DNA from: Micromussa lordhowensis
Lineage: Eukaryota > Cnidaria > Anthozoa > Scleractinia > Lobophylliidae
DNA: 64,000 bases
NCBI GenBank assembly: GCA_964020085.1
Contig: OZ026606.1
Location: forward strand, 25,267,193 to 25,331,192
Direction: 5' to 3'
Positions 1 through 22,399 of the stretch are shown here, in pieces. Below the pieces are notes generated by a model. It did no database searches, had not been told where the DNA came from, and saw only the letters and a list, made by a program, of their open reading frames with translations. Position 1 is the first letter of the stretch. The number at the start of each line of letters is the position of its first letter. The position numbers were made by a program, and so were the translations under genes.

Positions 1-8410
<8,410 letters not shown>

Positions 8411-11400
8411 AGCTTATTCCTTTTCAGTGAATCGCATCCGTAAATGCAGAGAGGACAATGGAATGAAGAAGAAATGCTACAAGATCCACTCTTGCTTCAA
8501 ATGAGCAGTCAATATAGTCCAAACACTGATTTATGGAGAATAACCTTGGTGAGAGACTGAACAGATGGCATCAAAACTCAGACGCCAGACTTCCTTTCAA
8601 GGGTAACCGTTGACTGGTTAGAATTTCCATTCAGCGGTGCAACTCCGAAAAGCAATGGAGCCCGCTATTCTCAGCGGAGGAGTTGCTTAGCAACATAACA
8701 AATTATCATACTACTCGGACAAAAAGGCGCAATTTTCGCACAGATTGTCGTGAGTATTTCCTTTCTCTCTCAACGATTGTTGAACGACTTACGCAAACCG
8801 CGTGGAAAAACGTCTCTGGCTTTTTCCGTTTATCGGACGACGACAACTTTGTTCGCCTTACCTGTTGTTCTTATCTCTGATGGTCAACCGTATTGTTAAA
8901 TTATTAATTATTTATTTAGTAATCGTTAAGTACATTCTAGAACAGAATTTCTGTTTTTGAGGAAGAAGAATTCTTGATCAATGTTTTCGTTGCAAGAATA
9001 AGGCTGAATATGCAGTAATGGACGGTTGAATTTCCTGATATTTTGACGTTTTGTTTTTGTTTTGTTTTTTACCTCTGAAATTTTTTAACTTTTTTAGCGA
9101 GACCCAAAACAGCACAGTATTGTAATTTGTTTTATGATGCGTTTTCCGACAAGAGTAGCTTTAGGTTTATTGAGTTCAAAGGATAGTACAAGGGTAGAAG
9201 GCATCACGAATGTGGACGCAACATCGTAACTGTATTTACATAGCTTAGTGGCCATCTTAAGTTAACAGACCCGGTTATAATATTACTCGGTATCCAATCA
9301 AAACAGGAGTTATAAAAATATCTTTTCTCGGCCAATCACAACAACACGTTAGTGATGCATTGAAACGCTCGTAACTCAAAGAAATAGCATAAAACGAATT
9401 CAAGCGCGGACACGCACACACAAGAACTAGGTCGATTCTGACTGGTTGGAAAAAAATTGTGATTGCTGTGATTAGCTGGACTGCTTTTCACGAGTTTTTT
9501 TTTATGAACCAGTCACAGAGCTTGACAAACTGAGGAACCAGTGGAAACAATTTTTTTTTACAGTGAATCCAAAGCGGTCGCGCGCTGGGACTGAAGATGT
9601 AAAGGTAGACAGCAACTTAGGTAACGCAGTTATTTCAGTTGTCTGTCCGAGGGTTTTAAAAACCTTACAGTTTGTTTTTTAATGAAATGGAAATAAATTT
9701 ATAAGTTAATCGTGTAAAGTGTGACTTATAGCTTGCGTTGTTTAAGTAATGAAGACGAAAAAAATCTCTTGGGAAGTAAGAATGTTGCGGTTTTTAATTT
9801 CTAAATCATGGGGAGCTTTTTAACCTATATCCGTTATTAAATGGCGCAGCCGGAAACGATAGAAATACTAGAGTGAAACCGCAAAAGGTTTAATTTTAGT
9901 TCAGTCAAATATTTCCATTTGCACTCGGGTCTGCAAAGCAAGGAATAGGTTCCATTTTATATCATCACCTTCTGTTCGAGAGAGGAAGCTGACTGGACTC
10001 GAGAAAACCTAGTCCAGGGCGTTCACCCGATAAAAAAAGCAATAAACAGAATCTACGGGTGAAAGTCCGGCACAAAACGGTCTTCCTATATCACGAGGAT
10101 GACACGCATTGTGATCAATGAACTGTTGAAATCATGTCTAGACCAAAATTCTCGGGTCCTAAGTGTTAACTCTATACCAGGCCTAACCACGTCCCAAGCA
10201 CGTGATTGGCACGTCAGGCCAGACCCAGACAATAGATCCTACTTTTAGCCAGCAGACTGAGAAGTCATCCTGGTATGTTAGCTTCTTTGGTACCTGGATT
10301 TCCCTTCGAGGGGCACTGCTCTGCTGGTGCGTTACTTCAATGGTTGTTTTACAACATACAAGTATCTTTTGGAAGTTTTTCTGTCGCATCCCCACGATCG
10401 CTTTCATGAGACGATATTGAAACTTTGCAGTGTTGAAAGATAGCTTCTAGAATTTCTCTAGGTGGCCCCAGGGAGGTGAGCAACCTAAAACCTCTCGACA
10501 CTAAAGGGAGAAGTTCTGACCTTGATGTAAGAAGCCACACGTAGTACCTGACGTTCTCCGCCGAACTCACCACACCTGTAAGGTTGTGGCGAAAATTAGT
10601 TCTGCCAGTGTTTCATTTTTTTTGTTTGTTTTTTTTTTTCGTTTCATATTTAATTACGTGTACAGCTTAGTGAAAATCGTTCTGTCTGCGATTAAACCGG
10701 CAGCTTTTAGTGGTGAAGACCTGTTGACAGCGGAACTTGTGTAATGTGTGAAGTGATGTATGGGTAAACTGATGCGAGCTCTTTCGTTCCTTGACATTTC
10801 TGTACGTTTTTTTGGAGAGAAGAGTTGCTCGACATATGTTACGCGAACTCGTGAAACTTATTAACCAAATCGATGTGTTACGGTCAGGGTACGATATTTC
10901 TAATATACTTTCTTACAATTGCCAAGTAATCAATATAACTCGAGAGCTAAAAACAAGAGGTCCAATTTAGACAGTCGGAGAGGTCGTACTAACTTATATC
11001 AGTGGTTTTTCTCATCGCGGTCGGTAGAATTCGGATCTATCGCCGCCAGTTTAGAAGATTGTCTTTCTATGAGAGGCCAGAACCGGAGCGGAGCCCCCAC
11101 GTCTGTCACAATTTAGACCCCGGACCGTCTTTTGAACCCCCGGTTTCAACCCTGTCTCGATGTCTAGCTTACGATTATCAATGCCTATTATGATGAACAT
11201 CTCAAGTATTTCGCGGGTCGGTATTCACCTCAGGCCACGATTTTGGGTCGAGTCGTGTTTACGTTTATCTCTCGACATAATTATTAAAGACAAGACATCG
11301 CAAATGTGTTCTTTAATCGTCACTTAATCGCGTGATTTCCACTTTCCTAAACAAGGGGGTTTTCATTAATTTGTTTTTATTGGCGGAATTGGCAGCCTAA

Positions 11401-12331
11401 ATATCACAATATTAGATAGTTATCATATTTCGTTGGTACAAGGTCTACTTTGAAAATCTCTTCTCTCAGGCAGAGGAAACACAATCCTTCAGAATCGTGC
11501 CGGAGAGATTAAAGGATTTCTGCTTATCAACAAAACACGTAAAAAATTTCTCTCCACGGAAAACGTGAGTCAATGAACAAGAGATGCTGATCTTTCTACA
11601 CACTAGTGCGTGTGCACAACACGATACTGTGTAGTTTACAAAACTTTTTTTCATAATTTTATACGGGTGGCATTACGGGGGGCATAGACGGAACATACTT
11701 TGCTGATTATAGCTTATTTCAAATGAGTTAGCGGGAAACAAGAACGGACAAATAAAGCTCTTATGTCACGAAGGGTCTATTGACAAGCTGCATGCAAAGG
11801 TTTTTTCCGTGAAAGCACGGTATAATGGGCATACCTTACAAAACGACCAGGAAGCAATAAACACCGCAAGCTACAGTTACTGAACTTTCAGTTTTCACAT
11901 AACGATCAAAAGCAGCCTCTTGGAACTCCCTCCCTCCCTTTATCGGAATTGATCGAGATGATCTCACATGTGGAACTGTTTTAGAGGCTTTTCTATCCTC
12001 ATCAATTTACAAGCTAGTTAACGTAATAGTTTTCACAGCGAAGGTCGAGTTATTATTTGTGGAGCCCGCTGCCTCCCCGGATACTCCAGGATTCTGTCAA
12101 GTGTAACGCTGGAGTAACGGCAGGCCTTCATGTGATCGCCGGTCGTGAGGAAATACCAGAAAAATATGCGCTGAGATTGACTGATATCATTCATTCCATT
12201 CCTAGATACCAGCTGTGTATAGCTTCCTTAACTCGCATATCCTCAATCGAGATGGTCATTCGCAACTGAGGATGTTTCCTTTTAAGCTGAGCCTCATTTT
12301 AGATAGTCTAATGAATTATATTATGCGTATG
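8411..12331. other. Intergenic; no gene seen
   Basis: This stretch follows the DEF8 stop and precedes the 3' end of the minus-strand glycosyltransferase. Its open frames are all under about 80 codons, overlap on both strands and carry no domain motif. Runs such as ttttttttgtttgtttttttttttcg (about 10617-10640) are low complexity. The DEF8 3' untranslated region must begin here, but I cannot fix a polyadenylation site. No tRNA, rRNA or clear repeat was recognised. Confidence 0.6.
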
Positions 12332-13579
12332 CTAGCTAAAAGATGGCATCGCTTTTCTGAAGAGGTCAAGTAGGCATTGGCCTACAGCTCCGTGTCTTAC
12401 TAAAGTGTTGTCATACAAAACACATGTGGTCGATAAGTACGGTGGCGTTTGGAAGCCTCTGTCATGAATGGCGTGTAGGCCGATTTTTGCGGCGAGCATT
12501 CCAACGTAAACATCGTCAAACTTGAACTTAGGTATGCTTCCAAAAATGCTAACAAATGAATGTACGACATCTAGGGATAGAATATAACCTGGACCCGCGC
12601 AAAAGTCAGGATAATGCGTTCCATTGTATTCTTCTTGGCGCAATAACCATTTGCCCTTTCTTTGAACCACAGGATTTCTGTAGACGTATCCCATGTAAAG
12701 TTTCTGTTTGGGTGTAGTGGTCCTATTCAAAACAGCGATGACAGCTGGGGGGTTGATAAAAACGTCGTCGTCCGCTTTGAGCAGAAATGTAAAACTGCAA
12801 TATCTAGCTGCCCACTCGAAACCCATCTCAATCTTAAGAGTTTGGTTCCAGTAGTGTTCGTAATAATCAGCTCGAATCATGTCCTCGTAAAACGCCTCCT
12901 CGCGCAAAAGCAGCTCCGAATGATTTGTGTCTCGGGATTGCCCGAGAAGAAAAACAGTCTTCCAGCGCGTTTTTATGGCGCTGTCAGCTGCCCATGTTCG
13001 TCGGATTGCTCGCCTTCTTTCGAAGTAAGCCGGAGCAGAGGAGACGAGAATTAGAAGAAAATAATGTTGATTACAGGTCGCTTTTGTTGTTAGAGTAGTC
13101 TTGTGTCCTGCAGGTAATTCGGTTGTAGGTGCATCGGCAGTACTAATAGCAAATGAAGGAGGATCAGTTGTTATGCTTACCGGCTTTTCTGTTGTTTTTG
13201 TACGTGCGACCTCTTTCTCAACCCCTGGTAGTGTTCGCGGCGTGATCAATTCAAGCTCTGTGTAGATCTTCACCGATCGTAATTGTCTCGTGCGAGGAGA
13301 AGAATCAATCGTCCAAACCTGAGACCAGTCTCGAAGAAATACCGTGACGATGACAACTGTGACTGTTACGTAGAAGAAGCTTGCGATCTTTTTCAGAAAG
13401 CGCTTCTGAGCTCGACTCAGGTGTGGTGATGGCGAAGACATCACTTCTATAGCTCCAGTGTTCTCACTGTTGTCGCCACTTAATCTTTTTATATTGTGTG
13501 TTAAACAAGGAATGTTGTTCCAGACGACTAGCCATCGATGTTCAAAAATTGGATCTTTAACCTCATTATGCATTATCAC
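12332..13579 (-). CDS. Beta-1,3-galactosyltransferase/N-acetylglucosaminyltransferase-like protein (GT31), single exon
   Basis: A Golgi type II membrane enzyme that should move galactose or GlcNAc from a UDP-sugar to the 3-position of an acceptor sugar. The full frame is 415 codons. The likely start is the ATG at 13441 (369 residues), because it puts the anchor (FFYVTVTVVIVTVFL, about residues 22-36) after a short basic cytosolic tail. A Thr/Pro-rich stem follows, then the GT31 motifs in order: RRRAIRRTWAAD, VFLLGQ, EDMIRADYYEHYWNQTLK, FLLKADDDVF (metal-binding DDD at 224-226), YPDFCAGPGYILS, and FDDVYVGMLA with the ED-type acidic motif written DD. Length and motif order match vertebrate B3GALT/B3GNT proteins, which are also often encoded in one exon. 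Donor and acceptor specificity cannot be read from sequence. Confidence 0.9.
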   Translation of the reverse strand: MIMHNEVKDPIFEHRWLVVWNNIPCLTHNIKRLSGDNSENTGAIEVMSSPSPHLSRAQKRFLKKIASFFYVTVTVVIVTVFLRDWSQVWTIDSSPRTRQLRSVKIYTELELITPRTLPGVEKEVARTKTTEKPVSITTDPPSFAISTADAPTTELPAGHKTTLTTKATCNQHYFLLILVSSAPAYFERRRAIRRTWAADSAIKTRWKTVFLLGQSRDTNHSELLLREEAFYEDMIRADYYEHYWNQTLKIEMGFEWAARYCSFTFLLKADDDVFINPPAVIAVLNRTTTPKQKLYMGYVYRNPVVQRKGKWLLRQEEYNGTHYPDFCAGPGYILSLDVVHSFVSIFGSIPKFKFDDVYVGMLAAKIGLHAIHDRGFQTPPYLSTTCVLYDNTLVRHGAVGQCLLDLFRKAMPSFS

Positions 13580-16500
13580 TTATTAGCATGTTTGGATGGT
13601 AGCGATTGTTTTCACATATTCGATTTCGGATTAATTAAGCATTCATTACAATATATCGTTTCACGAGCTAATGATATCAATGTCATGCATCTCGCGCGTA
13701 CACGCAAGTTTCAGCGTGACTTTTAGACGTCGCCACGTGGTTTGGCTGTTCCGTTTGGGCAGAGTGTGCTAATTGACATTACAAGGTAAAAAATCACACC
13801 AGAAAGAGTTGAAATTCTAACACGACTTTTTTTTTGTACTAACATCAATCGCGGTCACATTGCTAATATTACTGTTTGTCAGTGTTTCTTTCGAGCATAC
13901 AAATCTAAAACACTTGTGTCTCGAAATGTTTTGAAACTCTTCGGCTCGTTGCCAAGTGACCGCAGCAGTGTGCGCTCTCGGGAGGGCCCGCTGAAAGGTA
14001 AACCACGTGTCAAGAAATTCCTTACCGGTGAAGAAATTTCCTACCTGCCGGCAAGAAAACGTGCAAGGAGAAAAATTTAGACAAGGGGAAAAACAAGAAA
14101 TCGTTTCTTCCTTTCAGCGCCCTGGGGGGTTAATTCTTCCCCGCATCGTGACTAGCTATATTAATTTCTTTGAAGACAGTAATTTCATTCTTGTTAAACA
14201 AATTTGATGTCGAACGGAAATTGTAATCATGTTATCACAAATGTTCGTAAAATTAAATAAATTAATGTTGTTATTGACGCCTGCAAACCGGGCTGTGTTC
14301 CTATGTATGCGGTCGAATCATAGAAACATCAAAATTTCAATCACCATATCAGAAGTAAAGGGAACATTATCCAGATATTGTATTCCGAGGACAAAGGTTA
14401 ATACTGCACTCCTTTTTCATTATAAGAAAATATTTTATAAGAATATCGAGGCTGAAATTTGCGAAATTTTAAAAACATTTTAAGAATGAACCCGAGGCTG
14501 AGATTTTTAGAAAAGAATATAATTTTGTGTGATGAAAATTTTTTTAAATGCAATACAATAATGTTTTTAACTAAACCGTGTAAAATTCTTCCTTTCTCTA
14601 AACTGCAGAACCAGCCTAAAAACAACAAACTCGGCACTAGCAGCTACAGCTAAATTAACATTTCCGCAAGAAGTTATGTGTATCATATTAGAATGGCTCC
14701 AAAATTACTTCAATGCCATCAAAGTCAGAGTGTGACGTTGTGCCAGCATAGTCCACTTTGTATTTCTTTAACTAATCTAAGAATATTCACAAGAATATTT
14801 TCAGGCTAAAATCGGCAGGAAAATAAGAATATTCAGCCTCGTCCGGAAAAGCAATATTCTCATAAAAAAAGTAGGAGTGAATGTAGAAACTTGGCGTCTG
14901 TATACAGTGTGCCGCAAGATTTCGAGTTTAAGTTTAAAATATTCGTTGCTTTAGAGAGGAAAATGCATAACTTGATCATGATGATTGCAATATTATGTAT
15001 GTTGATATACAGCACCTCGTGTGGGTGGTATAGTACATCCTTCAGTCGATACTGTTTTAATATAGTCTGGTCCTTTATAGATCAAAACAGTAACTTATTT
15101 GGAAGTGGTAGCGCACTACTCGAATCAACTAACATATGAAAACAAGTCTTGTTATTGACGGAGAGGGTTTAACCTTGAAGTTTCAACAGTGATTAAAAAA
15201 TATGATTTCTTATAACAATATCTTCAAGGTGACTTGCATAAAAAATCAAAGACGCCAGGTGTGACACTGATTAGAGAGAAAACCTTGGTCTGGCTCGTGT
15301 TTGTGTCTCGTCGGCGCAACCTTTCATTCTCCAGATTTTTTTCTAAGTCACCCTTAATTCCGTCTCTAAGTTGTTTCATTATCACTTCATAATCTGTTTG
15401 CTTAAGCGAAAATCATATAGAATAAGATTGTAGAAAACTTAAAAAACATCCGTTTGACAAAATCTAACAAGAATAAAAAAAAACATCTTTGTTTTTGATA
15501 TGCGGTTGCCATGTAGATAATTTGGTACTCAAAAATGGCAACCGTTAATGTATACAAAGTATCATTACACTATCAAAATATCGCTTTTAAATTGTTATCA
15601 TTTCTGAATATTAAAAATAGCAAGTATATATTGGCTTTGTGACATTCAGAGACACAAAATTAGAACGTTTCACCTTGGAAAAACTGAATAAATATTTGCG
15701 TTACTCAGTGATAAATGTACATAGAATGATAAGGTCAAATTTTGCTTGTTGATAACCAGAAATAGGCTGGGCATATAAACCTTTGCATGGTCACAACGGC
15801 CTTTGAAAAAGTTGACAAAATTGTTTATACAAATATGTGATAAATTTAACAATCGATTCACGCTTTAGCCTGTATAATCGAACGCGAGAAGTTTGGAGAG
15901 CACGAGAGAAGCGTAAGAGTGGGTCGAGGCGCAACCGATAGCAACTTTAGCTTCTTGAGTGCTTGCCAAACTTCGCAAGGGCATCAAACCTCGATAATGC
16001 ACTGCTAAAAGCATGATTCGACCTATCTATCAATCAATTCTAGATCATTGTCAATGGGAACAGCAAGGCGACGTTAACTTTGCCCGCGCTATGAGCGTTT
16101 TATGATCCCTGAGGGACTCCCAAGCTGGGCGTGCTTTGAGCTTTATTTGACTCCTTAAAGATATCGCTTTAAATTGAACAGACAGCCTTTTTCTTATTAT
16201 TTATTCGAATGTAACTCTAAAAGACTGCCCTGATGGTAAAAAAGGGGCGTTTCGTCCTGCAGACCCTAAGTAAGACCAAAATCTGTTATTCTTTAGCGAC
16301 TCGACTTTCACATCGGAGTCCCCCCACCTGCGTGCATATTAATAGCGCAAGCTTCGTTAGCTGTGTTGTAATACAACTTAGAAATTAAGGTTTTGAAACC
16401 GCTGCAATAACTGTGTACGATCACACTCACTACATTGCAGTAGTTCATTACTTCAAAGACTGGTCAAATAACAGAGTGTAACTGCTTCGCAATATTTCGG

Positions 16501-19280
16501 CTTCACTGAAGTTTTACATGGTATTTATATTCTGAAATTACACGAAATGTTACGTGATGTGTCAGAGTTACATAACAGGATAACTTGAAAAGGAAACAAT
16601 GTTACAAGCTGATAATATGGATAAGGATAAAACCTAGTAAATTACATTTAATCGCATTTGTTAAGGCCTGCAGGTTAGCCTCTAGTGTGTTTCCATCATC
16701 GCTCCAATTTTTACCTTCTCCTCGATCAAAATCGAACACCTCACTTCTCTTTCTGTGCTCATCATGAAGCAAAAATTACGATCATTTTTCTTTATAACTT
16801 GGTTTGTATTGTGCTTGAGTTGTGATTGACTAAAAAACATAACAGAGTTTAAAACAAAAAAGTGCGTTTTATTGTTTCACGCATGTTAAATCTGTATCAC
16901 AAAGCGTTTAAAGAAGCGTTAATCGTTGTAAGCTATTGTATCATACTGCCATTAAACCGACCCTCGGGGAATTTGCCGAAACACTTGAGAATTTTAGACA
17001 ACGCTCGCCACTGCAGCTTGTGGTTCCTAAATGTCGCTGGAATTCTCCCAAATTTCCGTTCTGTGTTATATAAAGGTAAAGTGCAAGGCTTTTAGTCAAT
17101 TTAAACCCTGACTTAGACAACAAACGAACATTGTTTAAAAAGTTAGCAACTCTAAAATAGAGCTATCATCTTGAATTCGCCTTTGTTTCCAACACTATGA
17201 TATCAGCAAACTATGAGCAAAATCACAATCGCAACTTTGTTTGAATTGTACTTTTCGCGAAGCTAAACGTTCGTGTGCGTGCTGGGCGGAGATCAGCGGA
17301 GATTCCATCGCACCTTACAACCGGATCCGGCGGAACGGATTCTATGGATTATAGCTCCTGTAAGCCTCCAGTATTTCACGATTTTTTATGACAATCAGCT
17401 TTGAATGACGAAGGCAGTCTCTATGTGAAAATATAAACTAGATAATGCGTTTGCAAAAACTGAAAGATGAGAGAATGGAAACAAAACGCTTGGCCAAGTT
17501 ATTTTTCTTCAAGGAATTTACGGCGTTTGATATCGTGACCAGACATTCTTATAGTCTGGACTGCTTAATATGGCTTCTCAAACAAACTCATCCACAGGGC
17601 ACGGAGAAATAATCTACAAACGTCCGAGATCTTGACCACAAATCCCACCAAATCACGTACAGAAAGCTGACATTCGTCTTAATTCCAATGTTTGTGGCTG
17701 CTTCACTAATCGTTCTATTTTGCCATAAGCTTTTTTGCTAGCTTCTAAAAATGGCATGGGAAAAATCCGATGTTTTCGTTGCGATGCGTCCAATATTGTT
17801 TGTCGTGTTTATTGTGTAAGTGGTGAGCCTGATTTGGCGCGTTGGGTTAACAACACTAAAAATAAACCCAGATACAACAAACAAGCAAATATAAACAAAT
17901 GGCAGTGCTAATGAATTTACTGCCAGTTATATGGGCGGAAACCTTACGAACCTTTTCTTCATAACCATGTCTTCATTTTATTCTGAATAACCCATTTTTG
18001 ATCGTCATACAACACTCATTCTATCTTGAACAGTTGTTGACCGAGTCAAGTTTGTTGCGTGACAATCAATGCGACCAATATTCAATACTGGACAGTCTGA
18101 AGAGATTACAACAGACTAAACAGTGTGTTTTGATGAGAAAATAAACTCAGTTAGTGAACCAGCACTTCAAATCGAACAAGATGTGTTCAGTTTTGATTAT
18201 ATTACAGTTCAAGCTATGGCTTTTTCTCATTTACGTTTCCTCGACTTTCAGTTCCGGAAATAAAACGTCTTTTTAAAATAGACTGATATTGTTTTTTTTT
18301 TCAAATATGGCGCCGCCGAAGGCGGAGTTTCGTTTTAATCAAGTTTTAAGGACTTTCTTGTAAAACACGAAACACACATTATGGAAACACTGTACAGAAT
18401 ATAACTGAAAGGATAAGGCAGCTTGGTTATGTGATCTCAGTGGTATGATCAGAATTTCTTGGCTTTCTTAAATATACAATTGAAATCTTTGAACAGGAGA
18501 GAAACGTATCGTTTAATAGTGAGATGAAATGTGTCGATAATGTTAACTCTTTTTAATCAAAAAACAGCTAACCTGACTAATTAATAGAGTGCCTTTTAGA
18601 ACGGTGGTTTTTTTGGTATATGTCTAGGGTAGGTAGACGTTTTAGTTTCGCCCGGACGTCCAATACAGTAGATTGAACTTGACTTCGCGGCAAATGAATC
18701 ATTTGATCTCACAACTGAGATTTTGATCGTGTTCGCAGGCGCATATGGCAGTAGAAACGACATCCAATTCCATCCACAGAGCTCGCTTTTATTTTTGGTC
18801 AGTACCAAGAAACGCACCAAGCCCGATTTTTTTTTTTAGCATGCGCTCTTTTTACATTGTTAAAAAAAAATCAGCTTTGTGCGAAAACGACCGGAAGTCT
18901 CTGAATTGACTCCTCTCAAATCAGAGGACTCAAATCGGACTTTGGTAAGCCTGACCAAACAGAGCAGGCTATGGTCATGAGAATGACTCAAAATCGCCAA
19001 CAAGATTCCTTCTTTCCCTCTTGTTTGTGAAAAAGGAGCGCTCTCGTAGAATCTGTGAAAGACATTGGGTTTGAGATACGCAATTGCTTTGTAGAAAAAT
19101 AGGTGTACTTCGTGAAAGCTCCATGACAACATCTTTCCAGTTCTAAATACTCCTCTATAGTGCTGATATTTTGGGCAATACTTGAGTGGTAAATGTTGCA
19201 TCTGTTTTAACATTTCCTTCTTTACATAGAAGAGTCCTTTCTATTTAATAAGACCACAGTTTTCATTGCCTTTTGTGTGG
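13580..19280. other. Intergenic; no gene seen
   Basis: About 5.7 kb of AT-rich DNA upstream of the glycosyltransferase. The longest open frames (60-84 codons) show no family motif and no splice-compatible partners. A weak inverted pair, cactcctttttcattataag at about 14407 and a diverged complement near 14860, may mark the ends of an old element of about 470 bp. A T-rich run and the atggcgccgccg patch near 18295-18320 are the only other compositional oddities. Confidence 0.5.
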
Positions 19281-19282
19281 GA

Positions 19283-19545
19283 GGCGCGGTGGCCACGTGG
19301 TTAGTGCGCTCGACTCCGGAGCGAGGGCTCCGGGTTTGCCCCCTGGCCGGTTACATTGTGTTGTGTTCTTGAGCAAGACACTTAACTCTCACAGTGCATC
19401 TCTACACCCAGGTGTATAATTGGGTACCGGCGTATTTAATGCTGGGGGTAACCCTGCGATGGACTAGCATCCCATCCAGGGGGAGTACTGAGAAATATTC
19501 CTAGTCGCTTCATGCTACTGAAACCGGGATAAGCTCCGGCCTTTC
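19283..19545 (+). mobile_element. tRNA-derived SINE, copy 1
   Basis: The 5' part resembles a tRNA: gcgcggtggccacgtggttagtgcgctcgactccggagcgag carries an A-box-like ggttagtgcgc, and a B-box-like segment near 19326-19346 is damaged (gggtttgcc in place of ggttcgag). The body contains gtgttcttgagcaagacac, ccaggtgtataattgggta, gatggactagcatcccatcc and gaaaccgggataagctccgg. A closely related copy lies at 47908-48193 and a diverged 3' part at 43060-43250. No coding capacity. Confidence 0.8.
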
Positions 19546-20349
19546 AAAAGCAACTTTTTTCGTGTTGTAGTTCATGAGCTTTTCAACTGGTTCAAGACCG
19601 CCCATAACATGCGTAAAACTAATGCTGATTTGACTTGCGTGATTTTGACCATGTTTCACATCTTTATGCCAGCATAATATGCATTCATGCAATAGAACAA
19701 GCTCGCCGTTATGTTCAAACATGTCCCTGCCAAATTTGGTGTACTTATACATTTTACCAGACTCCCTTCTGTTCCTTTCAAAAGTTGTCAAAGTAAACTT
19801 CCTTTTGGCTCTCAGCTTAACGCGGGGCAGGAGCGGGAGTGTTCTAACTATTTTCTAAAAATTTGGAGTATAATACGAACTAATCCAGCGTCAACGCTCT
19901 AATAAAAAAGGTTCTTAAAAAAGTACATTTTAACATTGTTTCCCTTCCAGTGCACTGGGTAAGAAATGTTTAGGGATCCGCATACCACGCCAAATTACTT
20001 CGTCTGTCTTTAAATAAATGGTTCACTTGCAACATCCGAGAACCTTGAACCCGTTTAAGGAGGGGGACATTGGGGTTTGCGGTATTGCGTTATTGGCCAA
20101 TTTTTCATGCGGTATTTCGGTAATTTTAATTTTAAATTGCGGTGATCACCGAGTTTGCGGTATGGGGTATTTCTGGCGTTTTGGTCAACGATATTTGACC
20201 ATATTTCATTAAAAAGAAACTGTTTTACACGGTTTCCGACTCTTTTCTGGTTTGATTGGTTTCTGATTATTTTGGAAACAGTGGAAACAAGCTAAAAGAT
20301 CTGGAACAGCTCGATACCGTCACGCGAGACAATAAAGGCAGTTATTAGG

Positions 20350-20876
20350 TGGGTTCATACTAGCGAAGTAAGTAGACTTAGAGTTTGACAGGAGCTCAAG
20401 TAAACTTGAGAGCATGAACGCCTACTTACCGTGATAAGCGTCCACATTACAATTCAAAGTATGCTTGAAGCAATCAAGGTTGTCAATCAAGATACGCGGT
20501 AAAATTTCGCACGCATGCATATTTTCACTACTAACACGCAAAACAGCCACAAGGTTCACTGTTCGTAAACCTCGGCCCTGAAGTAAGCAATCGAGCGAGA
20601 AATGCGTGTCTTCAGTTTCCCGCCAGATGCAAACGGCGTATTTCATTACAGCGTGATTGATCATGATGTTTCAATTTCCTGATCTTGTTTTGATAAAGCG
20701 TAAGTAAACTAGTAGGCCTAGTTGAACGTGACTTGAAGGTATACTTCGGCGGCTTTGAAGAACACGCGTTTCCAAGGCTACAAAGTAGCCTACTTACGCT
20801 GAAATTAGACCCGTTCACATCTGAAGTACGCCTCAAGTATGCTTGAGGTATACTTACTAAGCTTAGTATGAACCCA
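20350..20876. mobile_element. Non-autonomous DNA element (MITE-like) with inverted ends
   Basis: It begins tgggttcatacta and ends with the complement tagtatgaaccca. Further in, gtaagtagacttagag and its diverged complement extend the inverted ends to roughly 50 bases, and both ends carry copies of a ctcaagta/acttgag motif. The interior (about 430 bases) codes for nothing recognisable. Confidence 0.6.
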
Positions 20877-22399
20877 GCTATTGTTCGTGAAAGTTTCCAG
20901 TATCACTGTGATTTCGTTACTCTACAATTTGTTTGTTTTAATAATAGCCAATTAATAGTCGCGGTACCGATGGGTGACTGATGTACTGATGTACTGACAT
21001 TTGATATCGACCTTTGTTGACCTGTGATCAAACCAACTCACGTACGGTCGCGTTCAAAACTTTGCTTTGTATACTCACAAAGTCCTTTCCAGTCCAGCTT
21101 ACTTTAAATAAGTTTTGATGAGCAAAAGGAATGCTTTTAACACGATTATTATTAGTAGTCCATCAAAACTCAAGTGTTTCAACACTCGATGTTACACGGT
21201 AAAGGGCTGTCGCCTAGTAATATTGGGGGTTGCAAACAAGAGCTACTTTTCAGTTTCCTGTTTTTCGTTCATTCGTCCTTGTTCTTTATCAGTACTGCTT
21301 TAACACAATTTAAGGATGACATGTTGACAATGATGGAGATTAATACCTCAGCTCTTCAGTTAAGAGATCTAGATTGTGCGATCGATGTATTGAGAGAAGA
21401 AGAATTTGTTATTGTGTAAAAGCTATTGGTTCCCAGTGCGAGTCCTCAGATAAGGAGGTCATTAAATATATCAAATCCATTTCGGTGTTGTTTGTTATTC
21501 TTCCGTCGTCCTTCACAACCTGTTAATTACCAATTAAGCTCTCTTTTCTACTTTAGGGTTAACAACTCCATTCGAAGGCCGTCACAAAACCTACGCAGAG
21601 CATCGATGGATTAAGCTATCACTCGAAACAAGAATTACTTCTAATACTAGCTGTATAGCCTATCTTAAGGCTCATTGTTTTTTTCCTGGGGGCGGGGAAG
21701 GGAAAATGTGCCGTCTCTAAAAAAATGAAAATCACCAGCTGCCATGAAATGTTTTTTGAAAATGTTGTTCGTTTCTCCACACCTTAAATCGTCACTTGTC
21801 AGAGCTTTTCACCTTACGTGACCTGAGCTCCATGATGTTGAGTGCAAGTAGCAAACGGAGAAAAACCCTTAAGTTGCCCCTCCTTTCAGATAGGACCGTC
21901 GATAATGCTTTGAAGTGAAAGAGCTGATTAAAGAAAGAGAGGGTTAGTTAATCGTATTTCGAAATATATAAGAAGTTCGATGAGATTTGTTTAAGACCAA
22001 ATTTAATGTAAGTTCTTGCCAATCGAAAGATAGAAATCGAAGCACTAAAACAGAGGTATGTTAGTTCCACTGTGACGGTAGAAATCTCGCTTTACTGTCG
22101 CTACACGGACGTGTCGCCGAGAGGGAGACTCTAAAGGAGGTCGATGGCCATACAGAGATGAGCTTAGAACAGGCACCGCCTTTGTTTGTTCCTGTGTGGA
22201 GAAGATTAAAAAGATTTAGGCGATGATAACAATAGTTTCAAGCCCGATTCCACTGCCTGGAAGCATCGTGGGCCTGAGACTACATCATAAACCAAACAAT
22301 ATTAATTGCTTGATTATCACAGAGTTAAGCTCGTGCACATATATAGTAAAGAAGTCAAATGAGTTTCTCAAAGGAATCACACAAAACGCTGACTAGTTT
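20877..22399. other. Intergenic; no gene seen
   Basis: Between two repeat elements, with only short open frames that have no motif or splice context. Just before the preceding element, about 20060-20175, a short array of gcggtatt-type words (tttgcggtattgcg, tgcggtatttcgg, tttgcggtatgggg) suggests a degraded tandem repeat. Confidence 0.4.

Noticed and set aside
18860..19213. 117-codon minus-strand frame
   Set aside because: No motif, no splice partners, composition like neighbouring non-coding DNA.
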